From the NCBI GenBank assembly GCA_951640165.1, contig OX621257.1:7761201-7825200 (forward strand): 64,000 bases of DNA. The letters run 5' to 3'. Positions 22,387 to 33,440 of this stretch are shown piece by piece. The translations under genes and the position numbers were made by a program. The notes under the pieces were generated by a model. That model saw nothing but the letters and a program-made list of their open reading frames with translations, ran no database searches and was not told the DNA's origin. The number at the start of each line of letters is the position of its first letter. Position 1 is the stretch's first letter. This stretch comes from Pseudoips prasinana (Eukaryota; Arthropoda; Insecta; Lepidoptera; Nolidae).

Positions 22387-22805
22387 ACTAATATTTATAC
22401 AACATGTAACTTAATTAACGCACATCCTGAAAATAGTTTGTTCAGGATCGTTTACTGAATCGATTTATATCATTTTTAATATAGGTAATTTTTTATTCCA
22501 AAATAATTAAAACTACGGAAATTATTGTCATATTAACCCTCTAAAGTCAAAACAAATTGAAATGGACTGTAAGTCAAAGTAATAAGACTATTAAATCGCA
22601 GTTTTATTTGTATTCATACAAATTCCATCATCTAATAAAGAAAAACAACTTTATTCCAAGAAACTAATTTAGTAAATAACAATGCATATACATGTTAAAT
22701 TCAAAAAATCTGTGTATGTATTATGATTACAACATAATATTCTAATTGGGTGTTTGAGAGTGTGCGTTATTTAAGTTACATGTTGTATATAAATAATTAG
22801 TAATA
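22387..22805. repeat. MITE with inverted ends
   Basis: TATACAACATGTAACTTAA near 22397 is inverted near 22755-22795 (TTAAGTTACATGTTGTATA). Ends start with TACTAAT-like sequence. The interior of about 350 bp is non-coding. The superfamily is unclear. Confidence 0.6.
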
Positions 22806-22827
22806 ATATACAGTTAAACAGCATTTG

Positions 22828-22879
22828 TAAATAGTCAGAACATGTTTGTAGTATACAAACATGTTCCGACTATTTACAA
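22828..22879. repeat. Hairpin within a repeat X fragment
   Basis: TGTAAATAGTCAGAACATGT is followed at once by its near-perfect inverse (ACATGTTCCGACTATTTACA) around a short centre. It continues into repeat X sequence (AAGCGTTTTTTAAA), which the mariner interrupts at 22901. Confidence 0.7.
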
Positions 22880-22902
22880 GCGTTTTTTAAACGGTTTTAA
22901 TA

Positions 22903-24183
22903 GGTCTTTACCTATGAAATTGCCGTTTTGTATGAAAAAATTTAAACGAATTTTTTTCATGAATTTTTTTATTTGTATTAATCGAAGTAATCACCCATGC
23001 AATCAATGCATCTTTGCCATCGCAGTGGCAGTTTATTGATGCCCTTCTTAAAGAAATCAGCTGGACGGGAGGCAACAAATTCTTCAAAGGCATTTTGTAC
23101 TGCCTCTCGGGTATTGAATTTTTTTCCCGCCAAGAAGTTATCCAAATTCTGGAAAAAGTAGTAGTCTGTAGGCGCAAGGTCTGGTGAGTAGGGCGGATGA
23201 CGGAGAGCTTCCAACCCCAGTTCTTGCAACTTGGAGACCGTCTGCTGTGCAGTATGAGGTCGCGCGTTGTCGTGCAGGAGCAGCGGAGACGAGCGATTGA
23301 CCAATGCTGGTTGGAGATGCGCCAGCTTCTCCATCATTGTGCTCAGTTCTTCACAGTACACATCTGCAGTAATGCTCACCCCGTTTGGTAAGAAGCTGTG
23401 ATGAATCACACCGGCGCTAGACCACCAAACAGTGACCATCACTTTTCTAGGGGTAAGTTTTCGTTTAGGGCATTGTTTAGGTGCTGAACCAGGATCCAAC
23501 CAACTTGCTGAGCGCTTGCGGTTATCAAACAGAATCCATTTTTCATCGCAGGTAACAATGCGGTTCAAAATTCCTTCATTTGTGTGTCTGTTGTGCAGTG
23601 CAAGGCACGTCTCGACGCGTACTTCGCGCTGGCGATCATTGAGTTCGTGGGGCACCCATTTGTCAAGCTTTTTTACCTTGCCAATTTGACGCAAATGGAC
23701 CAATATTGTTTTGACGCTAACGTCGAAAGCTGCTGCTAATTCAGCCGTAGATTGTGTATCATCAGCTTCCACAACCGCCTTTAATTCGTCATTGTCGACC
23801 AAAGTCTTCGGACGACCGCGAGGTTCATTTTTCAGGTCGAAATTTCCAGAACGGAAGCGAGCAAACCAATAACAGGTGGTGCGTTGGTTTGTAGTGTTAG
23901 CTCCGTAAACGTCGTTGATGTTGCGTGCCGCTTGTGCCGCGTTGCTGCCACGACGGTACTAATATTCCATAATTACTCGAATTTTTAACGTATCCATGAT
24001 GACGAAAAAGATTGAAATGCGATGAAAATGTAACACTAATCAATAAAGAAATGACTACTTTTGAAAAAAGAATCCATGTTTTTAAAATAAAATTAATTTG
24101 AAATTAGAATTCTTAGCCAAACAAAAATTATTTTGATTTGAAATGGCCAGTACTGCAGAACGGCAATTTCATAGGTAAAGACC
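22903..24183 (-). mobile_element. mariner transposon, complete ends
   Basis: The 1,281-bp unit is flanked by TA on both sides (22901-22902 and 24184-24185). Both ends start AGGTCTTTACCTATGAAATT when read inward, with an inverted repeat of about 27 bp and one mismatch noticed. Length and TA target duplication match mariner. It sits in repeat X. Confidence 0.93.
22978..23998 (-). pseudogene. mariner transposase, DD34D, single visible nonsense codon
   Basis: The gene starts at the ATG at 23998 (MDTLKIRVIMEY). A TAG interrupts it at codon 13; after that it is open to the stop at 22978, about 340 codons in all, the usual mariner length. The N-terminal part has the two helix-turn-helix regions (NAAQAARNI; STAELAAAFDVSVKTILVHL) and a linker with a GRPKT-like motif. 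The catalytic triad is Asp in VTCDEKWI, Asp in LLHDNARPH and Asp in YSPDLAPTDYYFF, with 34 residues between the second and third, which gives DD34D. The longest uninterrupted frame begins at 23802. All catalytic residues are intact, so the stop codon is the only obvious lesion. Confidence 0.93.
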
Positions 24184-24296
24184 TAATATTTAGCTTACCC
24201 CGTTTGTTTTATTTTTTAATCTTGGGTCAAATTTAGTAACTGAAATTTGACCCCCTTCCTGTTGACCGATTGATCTGAAATTTGGTACACACTAAT

Positions 24297-24390
24297 CCGG
24301 TGACAATACAATTAAATAAATTCCGTTTCATTGTAAATCCATTCCGGTGACAATACAATTAAATAAATTCCGTTTCATTGTAAATCCAAT
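24297..24390. repeat. 47-bp tandem duplication
   Basis: CCGGTGACAATACAATTAAA begins two adjacent 47-base copies that also share CCGTTTCATTGTAAATCC. Confidence 0.9.
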
Positions 24391-24775
24391 ATGGCCGCCG
24401 CTACAAAATGGCGGATAACTTAGGTTTTATTAATCCCATCAATATGGGTATCAAATGAAAGGGCTCAACTAGTAGAATACAATGTACTATACAAAATTGA
24501 AATCCAAGATGGCCGACTCTACAAAATGGCGGATAACCTAGGTTTTATCAATCCCATCAATATGGGTAACAAAAGAAAGGGCTCAATAAGTAGAATACAA
24601 TTTACTATGCAAAATTGAAATTTAAGATGGCCGCCGCTATTTAATGGCTGATAACCTTTTTTTTTATCAATCCCATCAATATGGGTATCAAATAAAAGGG
24701 CTTGACAAGTAGAATACAGTGCACTATACAACCTCAAAATCTTAAGATGGGCGCTGCCACAAAATGGCATATTAT
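24391..24775. repeat. Minisatellite, about 120-bp unit, three-plus copies
   Basis: Each unit has AATATGGCCGCC- or AAGATGGCCG-type sequence, ACAAAATGGCGGATAAC, CAATCCCATCAATATGGGTA, AAAGGGCTCAA and AGTAGAATACA. Copies diverge progressively to the right. Open frames in it are by-products. 24776-24944 holds nothing I recognise. Confidence 0.85.
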
Positions 24776-24944
24776 AATAGGATTGTGAAATATATCTTTG
24801 CAGGGACTACGTATAGAGGAGTTGGACTCAATAAACTAACGGGCAAGAAACCTTGCAATAATGAGGCACTAAATGAATTAAACAGAATGCGATATAAAAA
24901 CTAAAAACTAGAAAATAAAAATTGGTAAAAAAACTTTTTAGGTT

Positions 24945-25570
24945 AAAAAATTTTGAGGGTAGATTTGGCAAAAACAAGTCCTAAGTGAACATTACCAACC
25001 ACAAAATTCGCGGCAACAGACAAAAAGTAAAATTTTGTAAACTAGTGATTTTTAATCACGTAGGTAGCTCTTAAAAATAAAAATTGGTAAAAAAACTTTT
25101 TAGGTTAAACGGTTTTATGTTAAAAATACATTGTAATGTTTAAGATATGTACTAAAAGCTAAAAAATAATAAAATAGATACAGTCGTGGGCATTATAAAC
25201 ATATGCATAGACTAGACTAAAATAAACTGTGGGGCACTATAAAACGAACATTTTCACCGATTGTAGACAATTGACGTGCCCCACGGTTTTATTTTAGTCT
25301 AGTCTATGCATATGTTTATAATGCCCACGACTGTATCTATTTTATTATTTTTTAGCTTTTAGTACATATCTTAAACATTACAATGTATTTTTAACATAAA
25401 ACCGTTTAACCTAAAAAGTTTTTTTACCAATTTTTATTTTTAAGAGCTACCTACGTGATTAAAAATCACTAGTTTACAAAATTTTACTTTTTGTCTGTTG
25501 CCGCGAATTTTGTGGTTGGTAATGTTCACTTAGGACTTGTTTTTTGCCAAATCTACCCTTAAAATTTTTT
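24945..25570. repeat. Long near-perfect palindrome, arms about 293 bp
   Basis: The left arm (24945-25237) ends AACTGTGGGGCAC and the right arm (25276-25570) begins GTGCCCCACGGTTTTATTTT. The arms match nearly base for base over their full length, separated by a 38-base centre. A segment of the arm (AAAATTGGTAAAAAAACTTT) also occurs just outside, at 24918. No coding capacity. It may be a foldback or MITE-type element, or the end of the element carrying the decayed gene just downstream. Confidence 0.9.
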
Positions 25571-25689
25571 GAGCAGCTCGAGTTACTTTGTTTTTGTTTT
25601 TTGTCATTTAAGCGTAGATATATATTGATCGATATAAGCCGCATTTTACGGTGTTAAGATTAGTACCTAAAGTTTTTGCGTCATGAGTA

Positions 25690-26627
25690 GGTACTTCAAG
25701 GAGGCGTTGTTTACACAATCCAGATCATTTTTGCTATATATGCGGAGAATATGTGTTTAAAGATTGTAGAAAAGTCATATCAGAAGTACGTAGTTAAAAG
25801 AAGTATATTATAACATTTCGCTAGTCTTCATCAAAATAAAATACAATGACCATAAGTGGCAAATTTGTGTCGATTTAAAAATGGTGAACATACTTCTTGG
25901 TCAACAAAGTGGTTACACTATGTTTCGCTGTTTTATATGTCTTTGGGACAGTAGAGCTAAACAAGAGCATTGAATAAGAAGAAACTGGCCTTTGAGAGAA
26001 CATATGGAGCCTGGAAAGCAAAATATAGTCCAGAATTCATTAGTAGCTCGTGACAAAATTATCCTTCCACCATTACATATAAAACTGGGCATCATGAAAC
26101 AGTTTGTAAAATCACTAGATAAAGACGGGAACTGCTTTTCTTACATTTGCCAAAAATTTCCTCAGCTCACTATGGAAAAGATTAAAGCCGGTATTTTTGA
26201 TGGCCCCCAAATTAGATAACTTACGAATGATACTCAATTTAGAAATTCTATGACTGAGTTAGAACTAAAGGCTTGGCAGCTTTCGTCTCTGTGATGCAAA
26301 ATTTTCTCGGAAATAAAAAATCTGAAAATTATATTGAACTTGTAGAAGACTTTCACCTACAAAAAAACAAAAATGGCGTGAAATATGAGCATAAAACTCC
26401 ACTTCCTCCATAGTCACCTGGACAGATTTCCGGAAAATTTAGAAGATTTGAGCGAAGAGCAGGAAGAGCGAATGCATCAAGACTTACGCGTCATGGAAGA
26501 ACGCTATCAGGGTTTCTGGGATATGAATATGATTGCTGACTATTTTTGGTCTCTGATACGTCATTTTCCAAAGTCTACACATCGGAGAACAGCTTTAAAA
26601 CGAAGTTTTTTAGAACTTAATGATTAA
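25690..26627 (+). pseudogene. Decayed member of a multicopy arthropod protein family
   Basis: Translated pieces appear in order through several frames. A short Cys-rich start (HFCYICGEYVFKDCRKVI; 25726-25800) comes first. A jump, probably a deletion, leads to ICVDLKMVNILLGQQSGYT and CFICLWDSR (25860-25960). Then an open stretch, 25992-26219, has LPPLHIKLGIMKQFVKSL and AGIFDGPQIR. The end, 26385-26627, has MSIKLHFLHSHLDRFPEN, EERMHQDLRVMEERYQG and IADYFW. I recognise this from repeated uncharacterised proteins in arthropod and cnidarian genomes, but I know no established function. Its copy number and the palindrome upstream suggest a mobile-element gene; that is inference. Stops and frameshifts rule out a functional protein. 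Confidence 0.6.
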
Positions 26628-26688
26628 TTATTTTTTTAGTACAGTTTTTCTTAGTAAATACATGTTTTTTTTCTGTTTTATACCTATA

Positions 26689-28100
26689 CTAGCTTTTGCC
26701 CGCGACTTCGTTCGCGTGGAATACTGACTTCCAGCAGATTTTTCGTTTTACCCACATAGTTCCCTATCTCGCGGGATCTCTTCAAAAATGAAATGTGGAA
26801 GATATTCTAGGGAACTCTTCAAAAATCAACATAATGAGCTCTGCGTTTGAATTGAAGATATGTATACTCACTTAGGGCATTAAAGCCGTTATTGCCGATC
26901 GAAAAAGGCGAAAATGTTATTTTTCCCTTATTTTCAAAATATTATTTTGATTTGCCATTTCAGAAAAAAATACTGTTTCTCGCTTGACAAATTTTCTATT
27001 ATTTTTAAAGATTATTAAAGTTTCTTACACCAAGACATTTCTGTATACCACGTTTTTAGTTTTGCCATCCTTTGCAAAAATATATAGGTCTTGTGGTTTT
27101 GACACTCTTGAGAACGCATCGTAGAGTTGTCCATGGGAGAAACAGTCTTTTTCAAGATGTACCCCCGCAACTTTAAGCGTTTGCCCTTGGGCTTTATTTA
27201 TGGTTATTGCAAATGCAGTTTTCAGCGGAAACTGAACTCTTTTGAATTGGAATGGCAAATCAGTTGGAATGATGGGAATGCGGGGAATAATTACAGTTTC
27301 GCCTTTTGCCATTCCAGTCATAATAACGGCTTTAATGACATTCCATCCTAAATAGATTACTTGGAACCGTGTGCCGTTACATAGCCTTGGTGGATCTAGG
27401 TTTCTCATAAGCATCACAGGAACTCCAACTTTCAGCTTCAACTTGTGAGAAGGCACTCCTGATAACTCTAAGGAGTTGAGAAACTCTGTTGGGTAAGATG
27501 TCACTTTCTCGGTATCCACGACGTTATCTACTGATAGATACTCGATGACATCTCTCTCTACGTCAGACATAATTTGGTCATTTATCCGGCCTACTATTTC
27601 ATTTATTGGCGCCAATATCTCCCTTTCGCATAACCATTCCCGATTTTCGATATTAGCGCGTAAATCCGAATAGACACTATTTTTTAAATTGTATGTGCTA
27701 TCCACAATTTGCCATCCCAACGCCATCTATCGAGCATAGTGACAACTCGGATTATTTATCTATACTCCGTTCGGGCATTTTCTTTGTACTAAAAGTTTTA
27801 TTATATTGATATTATTTTTTTCATACCTTTTTACTATTTATTTACATTTTTCCGATGAATTTTCAGTACTGAATTGATGCCGACTCTTGACCAATAGATG
27901 GCGCTGTATGTCCGGAATAAATTTTATTTTTTATTTTATTTTTTGTAATAAAAACTATCCTATGTCCTTTCTCAAGTTCCAAGCTATGTCTGTACCAAAT
28001 TTCACACAAATCAGTTCAGTAGTTTAGGCGTGAAGCAAAGACAGACAGACAGAAAGACAGACAGACAGAGTTACTTTCGCATTTATAATATTAGTTTGGA
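26689..28100 (-). mobile_element. Helitron B
   Basis: Same family as Helitron A. On the minus strand it begins TCCAAACTAATATTATAAAT at 28100 and ends in the hairpin plus CTAG (26692-26689), between A and T. At 1.4 kb it is the shortest copy. It keeps the CAGA-rich leader and the last third of the helicase, and lacks the extra leader block of A and C. Confidence 0.88.
27025..27726 (-). pseudogene. Helitron B helicase C-terminal fragment
   Basis: One open frame of 233 codons covers the last third of the PIF1-type helicase: YNLKNSVYSDLRANIENREW, LAPINEIVGRINDQ, GVPVMLMRNLDPPRLCNGTR, and the motif VI region INKAQGQTLKVAGV followed by GQLYDAFSRVSKPQDLYIF. It lacks the ATP-binding motifs and the Rep domain, so it cannot act alone. 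It is the cleanest of the three helicase remnants and shows what A and C looked like before their frameshifts. Confidence 0.85.
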
Positions 28101-28339
28101 TAGTTTGGATAGCTGAAACTCAAATGCTAGAGCTGATAAAAATCTTCTAATTATATTTTTGAAATCATATGTAGTCAGCAATAGCTAAAATTTCTTTGGC
28201 AACAAATGTATTGTAAACTAGTGAAACCATTAGCTTATTTATTTTTATTAAATTTAAAATCATTTAGTAGTACAGATAAATAGCAGAACTTTTCTATTAT
28301 TTATATTTTGACCTACCTTTAGGTACCTAGTTACTAAAA

Positions 28340-28600
28340 GTGTACCAGTGAGGTTTCCGGCCTAGAAACAATAACAGAACCCCTTTAAAAGGCGACTAAG
28401 AGATACACTAGGTAGTCCGGCAGCGGCGGCACCTGTGTACCAGCTACCACCTAACTGCGGTCACCAACTCACTTGCCAAGCGCGGTGACTAGCGCAAACC
28501 CCTCCAAATGGTAACGTTATAGAAACCTTTGGGGGAGGCCTATGTCCATCAGTTGACGATATCGGGCTGATGATGTATGATGCACATTTATAACAATTAC
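28340..28600 (+). repeat. SINE-like repeat with ATG-rich tail
   Basis: The block TTAAAAGGCGACTAAGAGAT...GGTAGTCCGGCAGCGGCGGC...GGGGGAGGCCTATGTCCATC...GGGCTGATGATG ends with the tail shared by lepidopteran RTE LINEs and their SINEs (compare 56080-56125 and 58700-58760). A degenerate Helitron-type end (CTGTGCCCCGCGGTTTTACC) follows at 28605. I see nothing further to 28980. Confidence 0.55.
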
Positions 28601-28984
28601 TAACTGTGCCCCGCGGTTTTACCCGCGTTATACTTTATAAATTATAGCCAGCTAACTCCATACCAAATTTTATTAAAATCGCTTGATATTATCTTTTTGT
28701 ATTCATGTTATATACAACAACAAACCAAACAAAATAAACCAATTACGAGCAAATTTCAATAGTTAAAATTGCTTTCAAAAGTCATTTGATTTCTTGAATT
28801 ATTTTTTTTGGAAACTTGTAATATCTATAATAGATTGAACGATTTGCTAGTTTCCAAATAATGTTTTGGTGTAGGTATATATTTAAAAAAGTAACGTTGA
28901 ATTTCCTTGTATTATTAGACGGTCACCGTAGCCTAGTTATTATATATAGTTATATTAAGTTATATATATATACCGCTACCCGCA

Positions 28985-29220
28985 TCCAGCGGCTTCCAGC
29001 GACCCTCACAAGATCATCGGTCCATTCTGTAGGGGGCCTGCCCACGTTGCATCTTCCGGTTCGTGGTCGCCACTCGATAACCTTTCGCCCCAGCGGCCGT
29101 CGGTTCTACGATTTTTCTATTCCCACTGCCATGTTGGTTACTTTGGCCCGCCTGCGGATCACAGCATTTCTGACTCGATCTCACAGGTAAACTTCAAGAA
29201 TAGCCCTCTCAATTTCTCGA
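28985..29220 (-). pseudogene. RTE LINE C-terminal fragment
   Basis: The sequence matches the reverse complement of the C-terminus of the RTE element at 61499-62676 (AAGATCATCGGTCCATTCTG, TTCGTGGTCGCCACTCGATA, the repeated-Arg GRPPTRW region). It is non-coding as it stands. Confidence 0.75.
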
Positions 29221-29280
29221 AAGATTTTATTAAGGACTTAATCTGATCTGGTCTGATGTGATCATTCTTTATTGTACTCA

Positions 29281-29534
29281 ATAATAATAATAATATCTCG
29301 GGACAATGTCACACAGATCATCCTAGCCCCAAACTAAGCAAAGCTTGTACTATGGGTACCAGGCGACGATATACATACTTATATAGAAAGATAAATACTT
29401 AAATACATAGAAAACATCCATGAGTCAGAAACAAATATTCGTGCTCATAACAAAAATATTTGCACTTACCGGGATTCGAACCCAGGACCACCAGCTTCGT
29501 AGGCAGGAGCACTACCAACTAGGCTACGGTGACC
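29281..29534 (-). repeat. tRNA-derived SINE
   Basis: Read on the minus strand, it starts with a tRNA-like head: A box GTAGCCTAGTTGGTAGTG and B box GGTTCGAATCC. A body follows (GGATGTTTTCTATGTATTTA, GCTTTGCTTAGTTTGG), then an (ATT)n tail at 29281-29297. Related copies are at 12440, 54396, 56133 and 56985. Confidence 0.85.
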
Positions 29535-29739
29535 GAATATATATTGGATGTTGATCAGACCAAGAAAACACGTTGTTCCATACAAAATATGCAACGCCTT
29601 TTCACCCCTCTAAGGGTTCAATCTTCAAAAATCATTTCTTTCTTACGTCACTTAACGAATATTTGCGAAAAATTTCAATGTCAAGACCAAGCCGTTTCAA
29701 TTGTGGGTTGATCGATTAGCAAGTCAGTTTCTGCTTCTT

Positions 29740-29995
29740 CTTATCGAGTCGATGGCAATCTAAATTGTGTCCGCCCAAAACTTGGCCACGAGCATCGCAT
29801 TATGGGTAGCTTCCATCAGTTCTTTAAGCGTACAGTTGAAAGGGCACGCGCGACATGATAACATGTGTCCCATTGTCTGTGGGGCTACACCACATTAGCA
29901 TTGCAGGCTGCGATTATTGATATATCCCCACCTGAATAAGTTTTCCCTGCTACGACCAACGTGGCTTCGAAGCCTATTTAACGACTTCCAGACTG
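29740..29995 (-). pseudogene. LINE C-terminal Cys/His fragment
   Basis: Minus-strand reading gives a CxCG...QTMGHMLSCRACPFNCT motif, then KELMEATHNAMLVAKFW. This is the zinc-finger-like tail found at the end of some LINE RT proteins. It is short and degenerate. Confidence 0.45.
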
Positions 29996-29999
29996 GCCA

Positions 30000-30835
30000 A
30001 GGCAGTTTCCATCCAGGCACTCACACCAATCACTACGATGGCAATCCCAAATTCAGTTTCTGCTTTTATATGTGTGTATATAATTATACCAGCCCTGTTT
30101 ATATTATTATATTCTTCCATATTTGGTGGAATGAATGAAGTGTGATTAAGATTATCTATATTATTATTTGATAGTAAATTCTGGTCCATCCAACTCGAAT
30201 CGGTTGACTGGACGAGATCGCTTTTACTGATAATGACGCTAGTTACATAATATTATTCTATGCATATTGTACTTTTTATATTCCTTGTGCAATAAAGTGT
30301 TCTTCCACTTCTTCTATTGTTACTTATTTATAGTATTGGCAGTGGTTTCCTAAGTGTCCGAGTTGTTCAAGCCACCCAGTAGGCCTCTGACTTAACGACT
30401 GTTGCCTTATGTCTACAATGGTGTGGTCTCCGTGCTTGGGAAGCACGGAGACGCTCAGAAATCAAACCACTTTGGTGGTCACCTATCTATGGAATGGCCG
30501 CGCGCCTCGTTGCTTAACCCGATCACTTACGGACCGGTGAGTGCGTCTAGCTGTAAGCTAATTCTTCTACTGTTTCTTTCATCTCCTCTAATCTTGAAGA
30601 ACGTTTTCTGCCACTTCTGAATTACATTCCAAAGCCTTTAAGCAAACTAAAGATCTGTCGTTAAAATACCAACGCCTTACACAAGTATTCTTGATTACTC
30701 GGTTGTTAAACAAGGTGCTTGTTTTATAGAATTCTTTACCATTATGTGTTAAGCGTGCGCAAACAAAAATTACATTCCAAAGAGTTGAAGATTTCATAGT
30801 GTGAATAGGAATATGCTTAGGAAGTATTTATAATT
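30000..30835. other. No recognised gene
   Basis: AT-rich sequence, with a moderately GC-rich patch at 30340-30590 (CCGTGCTTGGGAAGCACGGA forms a perfect hairpin at 30430-30455). Nothing else can be assigned. Confidence 0.4.
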
Positions 30836-31430
30836 ATGTTGCATGGCAACATTAAATATCATATTTTAGAAAGGAGGGCTGTTTCAAGTGATTTGGGTGT
30901 AGTGCATGATAGTAAGCTTTTATTTGATCAGCACGTTAGCAAGTCAGTCATCAAAGCCTTTAAGGATTTAGGTTTCCTGATTCGCTGTTCAAATGACTTC
31001 AAAAATATGAAAACCATTAAAGTACTATATTGCTCCTATGTGAGAAGTCACTTGGAATACGCTTCACAGATTTGGAATCCGCGCTATTCTTGCTACTCCA
31101 ATGAGATCGAGATGATTCAAAGAAAATTTATCCGTTACTTAGGTTTTAAATTCAAATTAGACCACCTAGCCGATATCACCTATGAGCAGCGCTGTGTCAA
31201 ACTGCATATTCTACCACTGCATGTAAGACGAAACATTTCTGATATAACTTCTTTCAAAAATTAAGTTGCCAATACCTGTAAGAAATTTACGTAAAAATCT
31301 CTTGTTACACCAATTTTAGAGTTAACAGCTTTCTGCCTAGAGTATTCAATGAATTTAACAAGTTAAATGGTGACAGTCGTTTTGATTTTATTGATCTGTT
31401 TACTACTAGCAAGCAGGATTCATCCAGCAG
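30836..31430 (+). pseudogene. LINE RT thumb and C-terminus fragment
   Basis: The frame 30836-31264 encodes SSDLGVVHDSKLLFDQHVSK, then LYCSYVRSHLEYASQIWNPR and MIQRKFIRYLGFK, the region after the RT palm of Jockey-type LINEs. The frame then shifts and continues as NSFLPRVFNEFNKL to about 31410. A GACGTCC...GATGATGATGATG tail follows at 31430-31465. It is 5'-truncated; no catalytic motif remains. Confidence 0.75.
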
Positions 31431-31500
31431 TAGACGTCCTTCGGCTGACATGATGATGATGATGTGGAGTTTACACAAAGCTGATTGGTACTAAAGCCAA

Positions 31501-31650
31501 TCCTTACTAATATTATAAATGCGAAAGTAACTCTGTCTGTCTGTCAGTCGCTCTTTAACGCCAAAACTACTGAACCGATTTAAAAGAAATTTGGAACACA
31601 GATAGTCAAGAGCTTGAGAAAGGACATAGGCTATTTTAATACTAAAAACC
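31501..31650 (+). mobile_element. Helitron 5'-end fragment
   Basis: TCCTTACTAATATTATAAAT plus a CTGTCTGTCTG tract and ACTACTGAACCGATTT match the 5' leader of Helitrons A-C. The 3' end of this copy is not seen; it runs into the MITE at 31650. Confidence 0.7.
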
Positions 31651-31925
31651 GGCCAAGTGCGAGTCGGACTCGCACATAAAGGGTTCCGTAGCAGCAAGTA
31701 TTTCAGTCGATTAAATGAAAGCAAATTGCGGGACCCCTAAAATTATTGATCTTTTTCTATTTTTGTGTAAAAATCTAAATGCGGTTCACCGAATACATCT
31801 ACTTACCAAGTTTCAACGGTACAGCTCTTATACTTTCGGAATAAAGTGGCTGTGACATACGGACGGACAGACAGACAGACATGACGAATCTATAAGGGTT
31901 CCGTTTTTTGCCATTTGGCTACGGT
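31650..31925. repeat. MITE-like repeat (AAGGGTTCCGT family)
   Basis: GGCCAAGTGCGAGTCGGACT and AAAGGGTTCCGTAGCAG open the unit. A GACGGACAGACAGACAG tract and AAGGGTTCCGTTTTTTGCCA close it. I recall this as a common lepidopteran interspersed repeat. Ends are imperfect. Confidence 0.6.
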
Positions 31926-32070
31926 GTACAGCACTTCGACCGTTCACCCATTGGTTTTTATTCTAGCCTTAGAGCCCTGAATGATGTCTGCACATAATTC
32001 AGTACGCTTGTTAGGGGTAAATTTTTGTACTCGTAGTCTCCTGGTTCTGGATATGCCAGCTCCTGGATGG

Positions 32071-32071
<1 letters not shown>

Positions 32072-32118
<47 letters not shown>
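32072..32118. repeat. (TA)n microsatellite
   Basis: An uninterrupted run of alternating T and A. Confidence 0.97.
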
Positions 32119-32119
<1 letters not shown>

Positions 32120-32396
32120 TATGGCTGTGACATTCTCAGTGAGACGGAAAAACAAAATCTATTCTACCATATTCTACCATGCTAACAACCGGGAACTACT
32201 ACAACTACTTCTCTCGGACTCGGTTATTACAGTTCTTATATTCTTGCAACGAATATTTTTGTGTTTCATCTATACTCTATACATACAAATAAATAAAATT
32301 GGAGTGTCTGTTTGTAATATTGAAATAAACGGTTTTTACTACATTAATATGAATATATATACGGTACATACACCAAATAACATTTTTTACAATTTT

Positions 32397-32590
32397 TGTC
32401 TGTCTGTCTGTCTGTTTGTTCCGGCTAATCTCTGAAATGGCTGGTCCGATTTTGACGAGACTTTTATTGGCAGGAAGCTGATGTAATAAGGAGTAACTTA
32501 GGCTACTTTTATTTTTGGAAAAGTCTTTTATTTTACAAAAAAAACTAAATAAACTAATTAGCACGCGGACGAAGTCGCGGGCACGGCTAG
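32397..32590 (+). mobile_element. Short non-autonomous Helitron, 3' part
   Basis: A GTCTGTCTGTCTG tract leads to CACGCGGACGAAGTCGCGGG (hairpin), CACGG and CTAG at 32587-32590, followed by T. The 5' boundary is unclear. 32591-33035 holds no recognised feature. Confidence 0.65.
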
Positions 32591-33035
32591 TAATAAATAA
32601 ACATGAAAACACAAACATTATTAAACACCAAATTACTATCTCTCCTCTTCATCCTAGTTATGTATATATTTATGCATATGGTTGCCCCAAGTCCTACAAT
32701 TACTATAGCAATGGGATCATGTTCCTACCTACCAGATGGCAAAAAGTTATCGAACAAAATGGTACCTACTCGTACATACTGTAGTTAAATGTAAATAAAA
32801 TATATTAAAAAATGTTTTGAATTTGCTTAAAAAATGCGAAGAAACTTTTTCCCCAACCTATTACAATGGATTACGGTCCAAAATAAACGAATTTTATTTT
32901 ATTTTCTATTTATATAGATAAAGAACCTACTCATTAATAATAATAATAATAGTGTTTTATTCTCTCGCCACAATATTACAGAATACATTGTATAAGGTGT
33001 ATTAGTTATAGGTAACAATTATAATATTGTGGGAG

Positions 33036-33440
33036 ACTTTTGACTGTTTCGTCGGTCTAGCGGTAGCGTGTTCAACCGCAGAAAATGAGGTCCTGGGTTC
33101 AAATCCCGGGTCGGGCAAAAAAGTGATTTTGGGATTTTTCCGTAAAAAGAATTTCTCAGTATCAGCCCGAAGTCTGGAAGTTGGCGGTATTACACCCCCG
33201 TGCCTCGGAGAGCACGTAAAGCCGTCGGTCCTGTGCCTGATCTCTTTCCGGTCGTGTCGCTAGTCGTCCCATCGGATCATGAGAGTGATGGAATAGAAAG
33301 TTCCCCCTGTGTTTGCGCACACACTTGTGCACTATAATATGTCCTGCGCAATTGGCTAATCTCCATTGAGAATGGCCGCCGTGGCCGAAATTCGGCCGGG
33401 AAGACATCATCATCATCATCGTCATCATCATTGTGGGAGA
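33036..33440 (+). repeat. tRNA-derived SINE with CAT-repeat tail
   Basis: The head has an A box-like GGTCTAGCGGTAGCG and a T-arm/B box GGTCCTGGGTTCAAATCCCG. The body includes TCCGTAAAAAGAATTTCTCA and CCGGTCGTGTCGC, and the tail is (CAT)n/(CGT) repeats at 33406-33432. The tail is of the RTE-LINE type, which suggests RTE-driven mobilisation. Confidence 0.85.

Noticed and set aside
24391..24775. CRISPR-like array
   Set aside because: Units are about 120 bp, diverged, with no short repeat-spacer pattern; the genome is an animal nuclear one.
28861..29190. Small gene on the plus strand
   Set aside because: The frame is the reverse complement of the RTE LINE C-terminus.
29460..29534. Possible functional tRNA on the minus strand
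   Set aside because: tRNA-like head is part of a dispersed SINE family with several copies here.
32067..32435. Plus-strand frame starting in (TA)n
   Set aside because: Begins with an Ile-Tyr run from a microsatellite; no domain after it.
33036..33110. Possible functional tRNA gene
   Set aside because: A and B boxes are present, but the acceptor stem does not pair and the sequence continues into a SINE body with a CAT tail.
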